Source of the DNA: CADCWK01 sp964244115
Lineage (GTDB): Bacteria; Chloroflexota; Chloroflexia; Thermomicrobiales; UBA6265
Reading direction: 5' to 3'
Assembly (NCBI GenBank): GCA_964244115.1
Contig: CAXTHM010000077.1
Location: forward strand, 1-16,476
Length of the DNA stretch: 16,476 nucleotides
The stretch's first letter is position 1. Each line of letters starts with the position of its first letter. The notes beneath the pieces were generated by a model. The model searched no databases and was not told where the DNA came from. It worked only from the letters and a program-made list of their open reading frames with translations. A program made the translations under genes and the position numbers. Below, one piece after another: positions 1-7,146 of the stretch.

Positions 1-227
1 CCGGGCGGGACCGCCGCACCGGACGGCACGTCGGATCGCATGCAGATCCCATGATCGTTCCGCGGCCAGTTCGGCGCCACATGGTCTCCGGAGTTGGATC
101 ATCACCGACGGCCACGACACCAGGTCGTCTTCGTATAATCTCTTGTTGTCGCCATCTACACTATCCCTCATCGACGAATCGTCGCCCATATCCGCCCATC
201 GGGGATAGTGGTCGCTATACTCTGCCC
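1..227. other. Left-edge stretch without a supported gene
   Basis: The reading frame of the downstream deacetylase stays open upstream to position 51. That extra translation is rich in Arg, Pro and Ser and lacks any family similarity, while the deacetylase fold begins after the ATG at 228, so I treat the stretch as non-coding. It is less GC-rich near 131-221 than its surroundings. It contains TATAAT (134-139) and TATACT (216-221), which are possible -10 elements. I see no end of a preceding gene. Confidence 0.5.
216..221 (+). promoter_or_regulatory. Possible -10 element for a leaderless deacetylase mRNA
   Basis: TATACT lies six bases upstream of the ATG at 228. A transcript initiated from it would begin at or next to the start codon, which fits leaderless initiation. 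No Shine-Dalgarno sequence is visible before this ATG, unlike most other genes here. No good -35 hexamer lies 16-18 bases upstream. A second hexamer, TATAAT at 134-139, could instead give a leader of about 80 bases. Confidence 0.4.
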
Positions 228-1217
228 ATGGAACGACACGCATCTCCCACCGCCATCCTGCGCTCGGACCGGTACCTCGAGCACGACACCGGAGCCCACG
301 TCGAGAACGCCGGGCGCGTCCGGGCGATCGAGCACCAGCTCGCTCGTGACGGCCTCCTCGCCGGTCGGCCCGAAATCCCATTCGCGGCCGCCTCGATGAC
401 AGCCGTGACGCGAGTCCACGACCCCGGGTACGTCGAGCGGCTGGAGGCGTTGGCCCGGCGGGGCGGCGGCCGGATCGACCCTGACACGGTCGTCGGCCCG
501 GCTAGCTTCGAAGTCGCGATGCTCGGTGCCGGGGCGGCGACGGCGCTGGTAGACGCCACGCTATCCGGTACGATCCGGCGCGGCATCTCGCTGAGCCGCC
601 CGCCCGGTCACCACGCCACCCCGTCCCGCGGGATGGGTTTCTGCCTGCTGAACAACGTCGCCATCGCGGCCGCCCACGCCCTCACCCAGGGCGTCCCGCG
701 GATCGCCATCCTCGACTGGGATGTCCACCACGGCAACGGCACCCAGGACGCGTTCCTTGAAGAGGACCGCGTCCTCTTCTGCTCGATCCACCAGTGGCCG
801 CTCTACCCGATGACCGGCCGGGCCAGCGAGCGCGGCACCGGCCGGGGCACCGGCTATACCCTGAACATCCCGCAGCCGCCCTCCCGGACGGATGAGGACT
901 ACGAGACGCTCTTCGATGAGATCGTCGCGCCGGCGTTCACCGCGTTCGAGCCCGACCTGATCCTGCTCTCGGCCGGGTTCGACGCCCATGGCGCCGACCC
1001 GCTCGGCGGCATGGACCTCACCGCCGCCGGCTTCGGACGCCTGTCCCAGCGGCTCGTGGCGCTGGCGGAGCGCCTGTCGGAGGGCCGGCTGGTCGCGGTG
1101 CTGGAGGGCGGCTACGACCCGCCGGCCACCGCGGCCAGCGTGGCGGCGATGGTTCGGGCCTTCGACGGCGACGGCGACGGCCTCGCCTCGGAGCCCACCG
1201 GCGCTCGAAGCGCCTGA
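228..1217 (+). CDS. Histone deacetylase superfamily protein (AcuC / acetylpolyamine amidohydrolase type)
   Basis: This is a 329-residue zinc hydrolase of the arginase/deacetylase fold, a usual length for bacterial class II-like deacetylases. It should remove acetyl groups from lysine side chains or acetylated polyamines in the cytoplasm. Visible motifs are RPPGHHA with the catalytic His pair H128-H129, DWDVHHGNGT carrying zinc ligands D165 and H167, SAGFDAH with zinc ligand D252, and LEGGYD with the transition-state Tyr at 296. All key residues are present, so it should be active. The ATG at 228 was chosen because the N-terminal deacetylase sequence (the substrate-entry region around EHDTGAHVE) starts directly after it and further upstream the frame looks non-coding. 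It has no obvious partner: the next gene encodes a coiled-coil protein. The true substrate (protein, acetoin-related or polyamine) cannot be told from sequence. Confidence 0.93.
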   Translation: MERHASPTAILRSDRYLEHDTGAHVENAGRVRAIEHQLARDGLLAGRPEIPFAAASMTAVTRVHDPGYVERLEALARRGGGRIDPDTVVGPASFEVAMLGAGAATALVDATLSGTIRRGISLSRPPGHHATPSRGMGFCLLNNVAIAAAHALTQGVPRIAILDWDVHHGNGTQDAFLEEDRVLFCSIHQWPLYPMTGRASERGTGRGTGYTLNIPQPPSRTDEDYETLFDEIVAPAFTAFEPDLILLSAGFDAHGADPLGGMDLTAAGFGRLSQRLVALAERLSEGRLVAVLEGGYDPPATAASVAAMVRAFDGDGDGLASEPTGARSA

Positions 1218-1339
1218 CCCGGCGACTGTTCCCGCGCGGCCCGATTGCGTATGGTTCCCCACACCGCTTCGCCCGTCCCTCGCATCCGTTTACGGCCGAC
1301 CCCATACCGGCTGGTCTCGCCCAGCGTGAGGATCGCTCC

Positions 1340-2584
1340 ATGTCATCCCGCCCTCCCCAGGTCCCCAACCCCGGACTGTACCGTCAGGATGACGAGCGGC
1401 GGCGCGACGAGGCCCGCGTCTCGTCGATGCAGAACCAGATCGACGAGCTCCGCCAGGCCATGCGCGAGGTGCTGAGCCGCCAGTTGCGCGGGGAGGACCA
1501 GCTCAAGAGCTATGAAGGCGGCGTCGCCCAGAACCGGCTCACGCTCGAGCAGATCCGCCAGGAGTCCGCCCAGACCGCCCAGGCCCGAGCGCTGGACGAG
1601 AACCGGACGCGGCAGCAGGTACTGGAACTGGAGACCCGACTGGAAGACGCGATCCGGCCGATCCGGACCGTCCAGGCCCATGTCAACGAGTTACTCGAGG
1701 AGTCGCGCAAGAAGGTCGACGACACGGGCATCCATCAGAAGCGCTACGACGAGCTGGCCGGCGCGATCGAGAGCCTCGCCGCCCAGACCGACCGGACCAA
1801 CGTCGTGACCTACCAGGTCCGCGACACGCTCGACAGTACCCGGACCGAGATCGAGCAGCTCCGCCGCGACATCATCCGGGCCGAGGACGCCGCCAAGATC
1901 ATCGACCAGGATGCCCGCCGCCGGATCACCGAGGTCGCCCAGACATCGGAGGGGTTCGTCAGCCGGATCGACGAGCTCCGGGCCGACCTCGCTCACGTCT
2001 ACGACCTGCTCGACGAGACCCGGCGCGGGCTGGTCCATATCGACCCGACGTTCGAGGAACTCCGCGCCGTCAACGTCGTCATCCGCCAGGACCATCAGCG
2101 CTTCCAGACGCAGATCACGGAACGCCACGAGCAACTGGTCGAGCGGATCGAGGACATCCGCCAGGACGCCGATCTCCAGTTCGCCGACGTCCGCTCCTCG
2201 ATCGAGCAACGGGTGGAGCGGCTGACCGAGCGGATCGACGCCACCAACGACCTGATCCGGGACCTCGGCTTTCGGGTCAGCACCCTCAACGGCGAGCTGG
2301 ACGGCCTCCGTCAGGTCGACGCCCAGATCCGCCGCGACCTCTGGTACCTGCATGAGCAGCGCGTCCGGCTCCGGCTGGAGCAGGTCCAGCAGGAAATGGA
2401 CATCGTCGCCCACCAGCGCCGGGACGCCGAGAGCATCACCGGCGAGCGGGCGCTTCCCGCTGGCGAGCCGACGACCGTCCGGCCCCGCCGCCGCGTCCTG
2501 CCCAACCCCGGGGTTCGTCCGGAACCGGACGATCGCGAGATCGAGACGGTACCAACCGTTGTTGTCTCTGGCGACGACAACTAG
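1340..2584 (+). CDS. Long coiled-coil protein of unknown function
   Basis: This encodes a 414-residue soluble protein that I do not recognise as a named family. Residues about 20 to 360 are almost entirely charged heptad-like helix, with repeated patterns such as RIDELRADL, RIEDIRQDAD and RLTERIDATND, rich in Glu, Arg, Gln, Asp and Leu. This predicts a long parallel or antiparallel coiled coil. The first 20 residues (Pro-rich) and the last 60 or so (Pro, Arg and acidic residues) look disordered. There is no signal peptide, membrane segment or ATPase motif, so it is not an SMC or Rad50 protein. The start is supported by GAGGA at 1328-1332, seven bases before the ATG. A structural, scaffold or cell-division-associated role is possible but is inference only. 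It is probably transcribed alone: 122 bases separate it from the deacetylase and 557 from the next gene. Confidence 0.85.
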   Translation: MSSRPPQVPNPGLYRQDDERRRDEARVSSMQNQIDELRQAMREVLSRQLRGEDQLKSYEGGVAQNRLTLEQIRQESAQTAQARALDENRTRQQVLELETRLEDAIRPIRTVQAHVNELLEESRKKVDDTGIHQKRYDELAGAIESLAAQTDRTNVVTYQVRDTLDSTRTEIEQLRRDIIRAEDAAKIIDQDARRRITEVAQTSEGFVSRIDELRADLAHVYDLLDETRRGLVHIDPTFEELRAVNVVIRQDHQRFQTQITERHEQLVERIEDIRQDADLQFADVRSSIEQRVERLTERIDATNDLIRDLGFRVSTLNGELDGLRQVDAQIRRDLWYLHEQRVRLRLEQVQQEMDIVAHQRRDAESITGERALPAGEPTTVRPRRRVLPNPGVRPEPDDREIETVPTVVVSGDDN

Positions 2585-2588
2585 TCGG

Positions 2589-2623
2589 CGAGCCTGCCGA
2601 TAACCCGATGGGCGTGAGGCTCG
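2589..2623 (+). terminator. Weak hairpin after the coiled-coil gene
   Basis: CGAGCCT (2589-2595) pairs with AGGCTCG (2617-2623) across a 21-base loop, starting five bases after the stop codon. No T-run follows. It may act as a terminator or 3' stabiliser, but the loop is long, so the call is weak. Confidence 0.25.
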
Positions 2624-2703
2624 TCCGCGTCGGGTGTTGTCGCCTCTCGTGAGTCGGATTTCGACGCTGCTCACACCACGATCCGTCCGCGCACAACTTG
2701 ATT

Positions 2704-2725
2704 GCGTCAGCGGCGCTGCTGACGC
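2704..2725. repeat. Inverted repeat upstream of the NlpC/P60 promoter
   Basis: GCGTCAGC and GCTGACGC form a perfect 8-bp inverted repeat with a 6-base spacer, ending 28 bases upstream of the -35 box. Its position fits an operator or activator site. As RNA it could fold into a hairpin, but on + it is followed by A residues rather than T residues, so it is not a usual + strand terminator. Confidence 0.45.
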
Positions 2726-2753
2726 GAAAAACCCGATTCCGTCGGCATTTCTC

Positions 2754-2782
2754 TTGACACTCGCCCCCCACTTGCGTACCCT
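2754..2782 (+). promoter_or_regulatory. Sigma-70-type promoter for the NlpC/P60 gene
   Basis: A perfect -35 box TTGACA (2754-2759) is followed by a 17-base spacer and TACCCT (2777-2782), which keeps the TA and final T of a -10 box. Transcription would start near 2789. This is the clearest promoter in the window. The transcript would carry roughly 350 untranslated bases before the first plausible start codon of the cell-wall hydrolase. Confidence 0.65.
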
Positions 2783-2788
2783 CCAGGG

Positions 2789-3141
2789 GACCTGCATAGA
2801 AGCGGCCGATGTTCACCCTTGGCTGGGGGGCGTTGGGACATCCGTGATAGGTGGTCGGGCCGGCTCTTCGACCCCTCGCAAGGGAACTGGCGGGACGACC
2901 GGAGAGCACCTGTTCGCTGGGCGGTCGGCTTCCCACCCGGTGAAGGTCTCCACACGATGACCGTGGTATCCGGGCAACTGCCCGGGATCATGCTGGCGGC
3001 GCATCGCCATGGGTCTGCTCGTCTGGGGCGGCGAAAACGTTGACGACAGTGTCGGTTCGGCTCCAAAGGCCCGAACCTGCCTGACGTCGCCTGAGGGAAT
3101 TCGTCCGCCTCTCCCTGGAGAGGCAACTGGCTGGCTGGCCG
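2789..3141 (+). ncRNA. Possible structured 5' leader (candidate riboswitch, unclassified)
   Basis: This is the predicted untranslated leader of the NlpC/P60 gene. Two strong local hairpins are visible: CCGGGC-AACT-GCCCGG near 2970-2985, and GCCTCTC-CCTG-GAGAGGC at 3107-3124, just before the start codon, where it could affect translation. Short blocks GGGAAC (near 2882), GGTGAA (near 2940) and CCCGAACCTG (near 3070) occur in the order expected for a c-di-AMP (ydaO) riboswitch. Such riboswitches often control secreted wall hydrolases. However, the spacing is longer than usual and the diagnostic CAGCTAACC block is not clearly present. I can support a long, probably structured leader, but not a riboswitch class. 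Confidence 0.3.
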
Positions 3142-5565
3142 GTGACGGAGGACCAACAACGGGGGGATGGCTTGGCCACTCTGATTCATCACGGGCAGCG
3201 CATGCTAGCCCTGGTCCTGGTCTGCGCGTTGAGCGTGACCATGATCGCGCCGTCGATCGGTGCAAACGCCGCTCAGGACCAGGCTGGTCTGTACATCGGC
3301 GCACAGGTCACGATCGCGAACACCGGTGGAGCCGGTGTCCTCCAGCGATCCACACCGGGCTATGACGGCGAAGTCATCGGCTCCATCGCCGAAGGCACGA
3401 CGGCCACCATCACCGAAGGTCCCCTCTACGATGTGAACGGCCAGGTCTGGTTCGGAGTCGTCGCCATCACGGCCGGCTACGTCCCGGGGGTCACCCTCTC
3501 GCCGGCCTCCGGCACGGCGGGGACGGATCCGTTCGCGACCACCACTGGGGACCCCACGGCGAGCGACCCGTCGTGGACCGAGGCGACCGCAGAGACGACG
3601 GCCGACCCGATCGTCGCCGCCGATACGGTTACAGACATCACCGGAGCGCTCCTGCCCGGCACGGCGATGATCACCGACACCAATGGTGACGGGGCTCGTT
3701 GCCGGAGTGGCGCCGACTACACCGCCGCGACGATCACCATCGTTCCCGAGGGGACGGTCGTCGTGATCGCCGGGCCGGTCGAACTGACCGACTGGCAGCC
3801 GATCATCTGCGGCATCGACCAGTACGGGTACATCCACGTCGAGTTCGTGACCTACGCGCTCGGCGAGGACCCGGACGATGTTGTCGTACCGTCGGTCACG
3901 ACCGCTGTCCCTGTCGACGTCGTTCCGTCGGCCACCGTCACCACCGATCCGTCGGTCACCGTTACGATCGATCCGGTGGTGACGCTGACGCCGACCGCTG
4001 AGGCGAGCGCCTCGGTGGACGGAGTCGAGTCAGCCGAGGTCGAAGTCTCCACGCTGGCCGTGGGTTCGGACTCATGGGGTACCGGCTACGTCACCGGGAC
4101 CAATGGCGACGGCGTCCGCTGCCGGTCGGCCGCCTCCTACTCCGCCAGCACGATCACCGTCCTCCCGGAGGGTTCCGCCGTCACGATGCGTGGCGCCGCT
4201 CAGGGTGAGTGGCAGCCGGTGACCTGCGGCAGCCAGAACGGCTTCGCCTACGCCAGCTTCATCACAGGGTCGGCCCCGACCAACGGCGGGACGACGAACG
4301 GCGGCACCACCAACGGTGGGACGACGAATGGTGGCTCCGGCGCGACCACCGGTTCGGTCACGATCACCGGGACCAACGGCGGCGGTCTCAACTGCCGGGC
4401 GACAGCCTCCTACACCGGCAGCGTCATCGCCGTCATCTCCGAGGGCTCCTCGGTCAGCCTCCGTGGGGCGGCCCAGGGCGAGTGGCAGCCAGTCACCTGT
4501 GCCGGGATGGGTGGCTACGTCAACACGGCCTTCATCTCCGGTGGCGGCGGCTCGACGCCTGCCGCCAGCACCGCACCGAGCACGGGCAGCGGGACAGGCA
4601 CGACCAACCCCGGTGGCGCGACCACCGGTTCGGCGACCGTCTCCGGCACCAACGGTCAGGGACTCGTCTGCCGGGCGTCCGCGTCCTACAGCGGCGTCGT
4701 GCTGATGGTCATGCCGGAAGGGTCCACCGTCTCCCTCAACGGTTCCGTCCAGGGTGAGTGGCAGCCGGTTCGCTGCGGAAGCCAGTCCGGCTTCGCCCAC
4801 GCCAGCTTCCTCAGCTCCGGCGGCGGCTCCACTCCGGCGGCCTCGACGGCGCCCTCCAAGGCGCCATCCGTCGCTCCCTCCACTGGCAACGGTGGCGGCG
4901 CATCCCTCGTCGGCGGCAACGCCCGCGTCACGGCGTCGCTGAACCTCCGCTACGACGCCAGCTACAGCGCGGGTGTCGCGGCGGTCGCTCCGGCCGGCAC
5001 GGTCGTGATCGTCACCGGCGGCCCGAGCGGCGGGTTCTACAAGGTCGACTGGGACGGACTCGCCGGCTGGATGTCCGGCGACTACCTCGTCGCCACCGAC
5101 GAGGCCCCGACCGAGCGCGGCGGTTCCGCCCCGGCGCCGAGCGCTTCCAGCAAGCCGTCGACGCCGGGCGGTTCGTCCAGCCCGCCAGCGTCCGGCTCCG
5201 GCAGCGCCCTCGTCAACTACGCGATGCAGTACCTCGGCTACCCCTACGTCTGGGCCGGCGAGGGACCCTACGGGTTCGACTGCTCCGGGTTCACGATGTA
5301 CGTCGTCCAGAACGTGATGGGCAAGAACATCACCCATGACATGGCCATCCAGATCAACATGGGGACGCCGGTCAGCCGTGGCTCGCTGCAGGCGGGGGAC
5401 CTGATCTTCTTCCAGAACACCTTCAAGTTCGGCCTCTCCCATGTCGGCATCTACATCGGGAACGGCCAGTTCATCCACGCGGAGAACGAGAACACCGGCG
5501 TCCGGATCAGCGATCTGAACTCCGACTACTACAGCAGTCGCTGGTATGGAGCGGTCCGCTACTAG
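3142..5565 (+). CDS. Secreted NlpC/P60 peptidoglycan endopeptidase with six SH3-like modules
   Basis: This 807-residue protein is predicted to cut peptide stems of the cell wall outside the membrane. A signal peptide ends near residue 44 (hydrophobic 21-38, then GANAA). SH3-like modules lie at about 48-120, 174-237, 314-375, 404-466, 496-558 and 592-652, joined by Thr/Ser/Pro/Gly linkers, including an Asn-Gly-Gly-Thr-Thr repeat at 381-398. Modules 2-5 each hold two cysteines 35-36 residues apart (187/223, 327/362, 418/453, 510/545), suggesting disulfides. The C-terminal NlpC/P60 domain (688-807) has the full triad: C714 in FDCSGF, H767 in SHVGIY and H779. The start is uncertain: GTG at 3142, TTG at 3172 (after a G-run) and ATG at 3202 all keep the signal peptide. 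The gene has its own promoter and ends in a strong hairpin, so it is probably a single unit. Confidence 0.92.
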   Translation: MTEDQQRGDGLATLIHHGQRMLALVLVCALSVTMIAPSIGANAAQDQAGLYIGAQVTIANTGGAGVLQRSTPGYDGEVIGSIAEGTTATITEGPLYDVNGQVWFGVVAITAGYVPGVTLSPASGTAGTDPFATTTGDPTASDPSWTEATAETTADPIVAADTVTDITGALLPGTAMITDTNGDGARCRSGADYTAATITIVPEGTVVVIAGPVELTDWQPIICGIDQYGYIHVEFVTYALGEDPDDVVVPSVTTAVPVDVVPSATVTTDPSVTVTIDPVVTLTPTAEASASVDGVESAEVEVSTLAVGSDSWGTGYVTGTNGDGVRCRSAASYSASTITVLPEGSAVTMRGAAQGEWQPVTCGSQNGFAYASFITGSAPTNGGTTNGGTTNGGTTNGGSGATTGSVTITGTNGGGLNCRATASYTGSVIAVISEGSSVSLRGAAQGEWQPVTCAGMGGYVNTAFISGGGGSTPAASTAPSTGSGTGTTNPGGATTGSATVSGTNGQGLVCRASASYSGVVLMVMPEGSTVSLNGSVQGEWQPVRCGSQSGFAHASFLSSGGGSTPAASTAPSKAPSVAPSTGNGGGASLVGGNARVTASLNLRYDASYSAGVAAVAPAGTVVIVTGGPSGGFYKVDWDGLAGWMSGDYLVATDEAPTERGGSAPAPSASSKPSTPGGSSSPPASGSGSALVNYAMQYLGYPYVWAGEGPYGFDCSGFTMYVVQNVMGKNITHDMAIQINMGTPVSRGSLQAGDLIFFQNTFKFGLSHVGIYIGNGQFIHAENENTGVRISDLNSDYYSSRWYGAVRY
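4282..4335 (+). repeat. 15-base tandem repeat inside the NlpC/P60 gene
   Basis: Nearly four copies of a 15-base unit encode Asn-Gly-Gly-Thr-Thr, with synonymous third-base changes between copies. They form the linker between SH3-like modules 3 and 4. Such a repeat can change copy number by slippage and would then change only linker length. Confidence 0.8.
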
Positions 5566-5673
5566 CCACCAAGCGGTCGGGTCGTCGGAAGGGAAGCCTT
5601 CGATCCGGTCGCGGCGGTCGGTTACGGTCAGACGCCTTGGGAAGGGACGAGACCGGCGGCGGGGACATGATCA

Positions 5674-5702
5674 GGGGGCGACCGGGTGAACCGGTCGCCC
5701 CC
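5674..5702 (+). terminator. Strong GC hairpin after the NlpC/P60 gene
   Basis: GGGGGCGACCGG and CCGGTCGCCCCC form a perfect 12-bp stem around the loop GTGAA, 108 bases after the stop codon. No clear T-run follows (TGGCGCTTAA). It most likely ends or protects the NlpC/P60 transcript and separates it from the MFS gene. Confidence 0.65.
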
Positions 5703-5786
5703 TGGCGCTTAACCGATCGGACCGCCCCTGCGGCTCGCTCCGCCATGCGACGATCTCCACGGACGACGTCATGGTCGGGCAGGCTC

Positions 5787-5792
5787 GGAGGG
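5787..5792 (+). promoter_or_regulatory. Ribosome binding site that sets the GTG start of the MFS gene
   Basis: GGAGGG sits seven bases before the GTG at 5800. The nearby ATG at 5771 is in another frame, so this site decides the start. Confidence 0.7.
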
Positions 5793-5799
5793 CGGCAGG

Positions 5800-7083
5800 G
5801 TGGCGAGGTCTTCGCTCTGGGACGATCCGGTCTTCACCCGGATCTGGACGGCCCACAGCATCTCCCAGGTCGGCTCCGCGGTGACCCAGTTCGCCCTGCC
5901 GCTGCTGGCGGTCCAGACGCTCGACGCGACCAACACCCAGGTCGGCCTCCTGCTCGGCGTCGGGACTATCCCGCTGCTCGTCCTGGGGCTGTTCATCGGC
6001 GTCTGGACCGATCGCCGTCGTCGCCTGCCGCTGATGATCGCGGCGGACCTGGCGAGGATGCTGCTCATCGCGGTCATTCCGGTTGCGTGGCTGCTCGATG
6101 CCCTGTCGCTCGGCCTGCTCTTCGTCGTCGTCATCCTGCTCGGCCTGTTCTCGGTCCTGTTCGACGTCGCGTCGCAGGCGCTCGTTACCTCGGTCCTCCC
6201 CCGTGACCGGCTGATCGCCGGCAACGCCCGGATGCGGACCAGCTATGCGATCGCCGATGTCGCCGGGCCGTCCGGAGCGGGCCTGCTCGTCCGGGCGCTG
6301 TCAGTCCCGTTCGCGTTCGCGATCGACGCGCTCTCGTTCGGCCTCTCGGCCGTGGCGCTGATCGGGATCCACACCTCCGAGCGCCAGGACGTCCGGACGG
6401 AACCCGCGACGGGCGGTCCTCCGATCCGTGCCATCCTCGCCGAGATCCGGGTCGGACTGGAGTTCGTCTTCCGGACGGAGACGCTTCGGACGCTGACCCT
6501 TGGCGTCGCGCTCTGGAATCTGTTCACCAGCATGAGCCAGGCAATGCTGATCCTCTACCTCCTGGAGACGCAATCGTTCAACGAGGTGACGACCGGCCTC
6601 ATCACCGCCGTCGGTGGGTTCGGCATCCTGTTGGGAACCCTGCTGCCCGGTCTCGTCACCGAGCGCCTCGGACTCGGCTACGGGATCCTGTTTGCCCTCG
6701 GTCTGAGCGTGCTGGCGTACGTCGTCGTCGCGTTGGCCTCCGGCCCGTTCTGGCTGGTCGTTTGTCTTATCCTGGTTGGATATGTCGTGCTGGAGATGAC
6801 CAACTCCATCGCCGATATCAACCAGTTCAGTCTCCGCAACGCCGTCACACCCGACCGGCTCCGCGGCCGGGTCGCCTCGGCCGCTCGGGTCGTCCTCCGC
6901 AGCACCGTCCCGGTCGGGTTCCTCGCCGGTGGTCTCGTCGCCGACCACGTCGGGCTCAGGGCCGCGATGCTGCTCGGGGCAGTCGGTCCGCTGCTGTTCG
7001 GCCTGCTGATCCTGCGCTCCCCTATCATGTCCCTGCGCACCTTCCCACCCGACCCGGACGAGGCCAGGCGGGCTACGACCTGA
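5800..7083 (+). CDS. MFS transporter, EntS-like (MFS_3) exporter family
   Basis: This encodes a 427-residue inner-membrane carrier of the major facilitator superfamily with about 12 hydrophobic helices. It begins with a short cytoplasmic stretch (MARSSLWDDPVFTRIW) of the type seen in EntS-like exporters, whose members export siderophores, macrolides or other small molecules with proton antiport. The conserved loop after helix 2 is visible as GVWTDRRRR (residues 67-75), the motif A position. A central cytoplasmic loop lies near residues 195-215 and a short charged tail ends the protein. The GTG start at 5800 is supported by GGAGGG seven bases upstream. The flavoprotein gene begins 63 bases after its stop with no hairpin between, so the two may share a transcript, although no functional link is obvious. 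The substrate cannot be predicted. Confidence 0.9.
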   Translation: MARSSLWDDPVFTRIWTAHSISQVGSAVTQFALPLLAVQTLDATNTQVGLLLGVGTIPLLVLGLFIGVWTDRRRRLPLMIAADLARMLLIAVIPVAWLLDALSLGLLFVVVILLGLFSVLFDVASQALVTSVLPRDRLIAGNARMRTSYAIADVAGPSGAGLLVRALSVPFAFAIDALSFGLSAVALIGIHTSERQDVRTEPATGGPPIRAILAEIRVGLEFVFRTETLRTLTLGVALWNLFTSMSQAMLILYLLETQSFNEVTTGLITAVGGFGILLGTLLPGLVTERLGLGYGILFALGLSVLAYVVVALASGPFWLVVCLILVGYVVLEMTNSIADINQFSLRNAVTPDRLRGRVASAARVVLRSTVPVGFLAGGLVADHVGLRAAMLLGAVGPLLFGLLILRSPIMSLRTFPPDPDEARRATT

Positions 7084-7146
7084 CCACCGATCCGGTCACG
7101 CGACCATCACCCAGCGTCGTCGGCCCCGGTCAGCGGAAGGATCGCC

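Larger units (their letters stand above)
2585..3141 (+). other. Intergenic region with promoter and long leader of the NlpC/P60 gene
   Basis: This 557-base gap has no convincing gene. It holds a weak hairpin just after the coiled-coil gene, an inverted repeat at 2704-2725, a strong promoter at 2754-2782 and about 350 bases of leader. Short frames inside the leader lack ribosome sites and family similarity. Confidence 0.6.

Noticed and set aside
561..1262. 233-codon open frame on the - strand
   Set aside because: It is antisense to the deacetylase, whose catalytic motifs are intact.
1691..2797. 368-codon open frame on the - strand
   Set aside because: It is opposite the coiled-coil gene, low in complexity and without a ribosome site. 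The + strand frame has GAGGA before its ATG and a consistent heptad pattern.
2819..3043. Short + strand frame inside the NlpC/P60 leader
   Set aside because: No ribosome site or similarity, and its composition matches non-coding DNA. A regulatory leader peptide cannot be excluded but is not supported.
4072..5478. 468-codon open frame on the - strand
   Set aside because: It is antisense to the NlpC/P60 gene. The repeats in its translation mirror the SH3 repeats of the real gene, and it has no domain.
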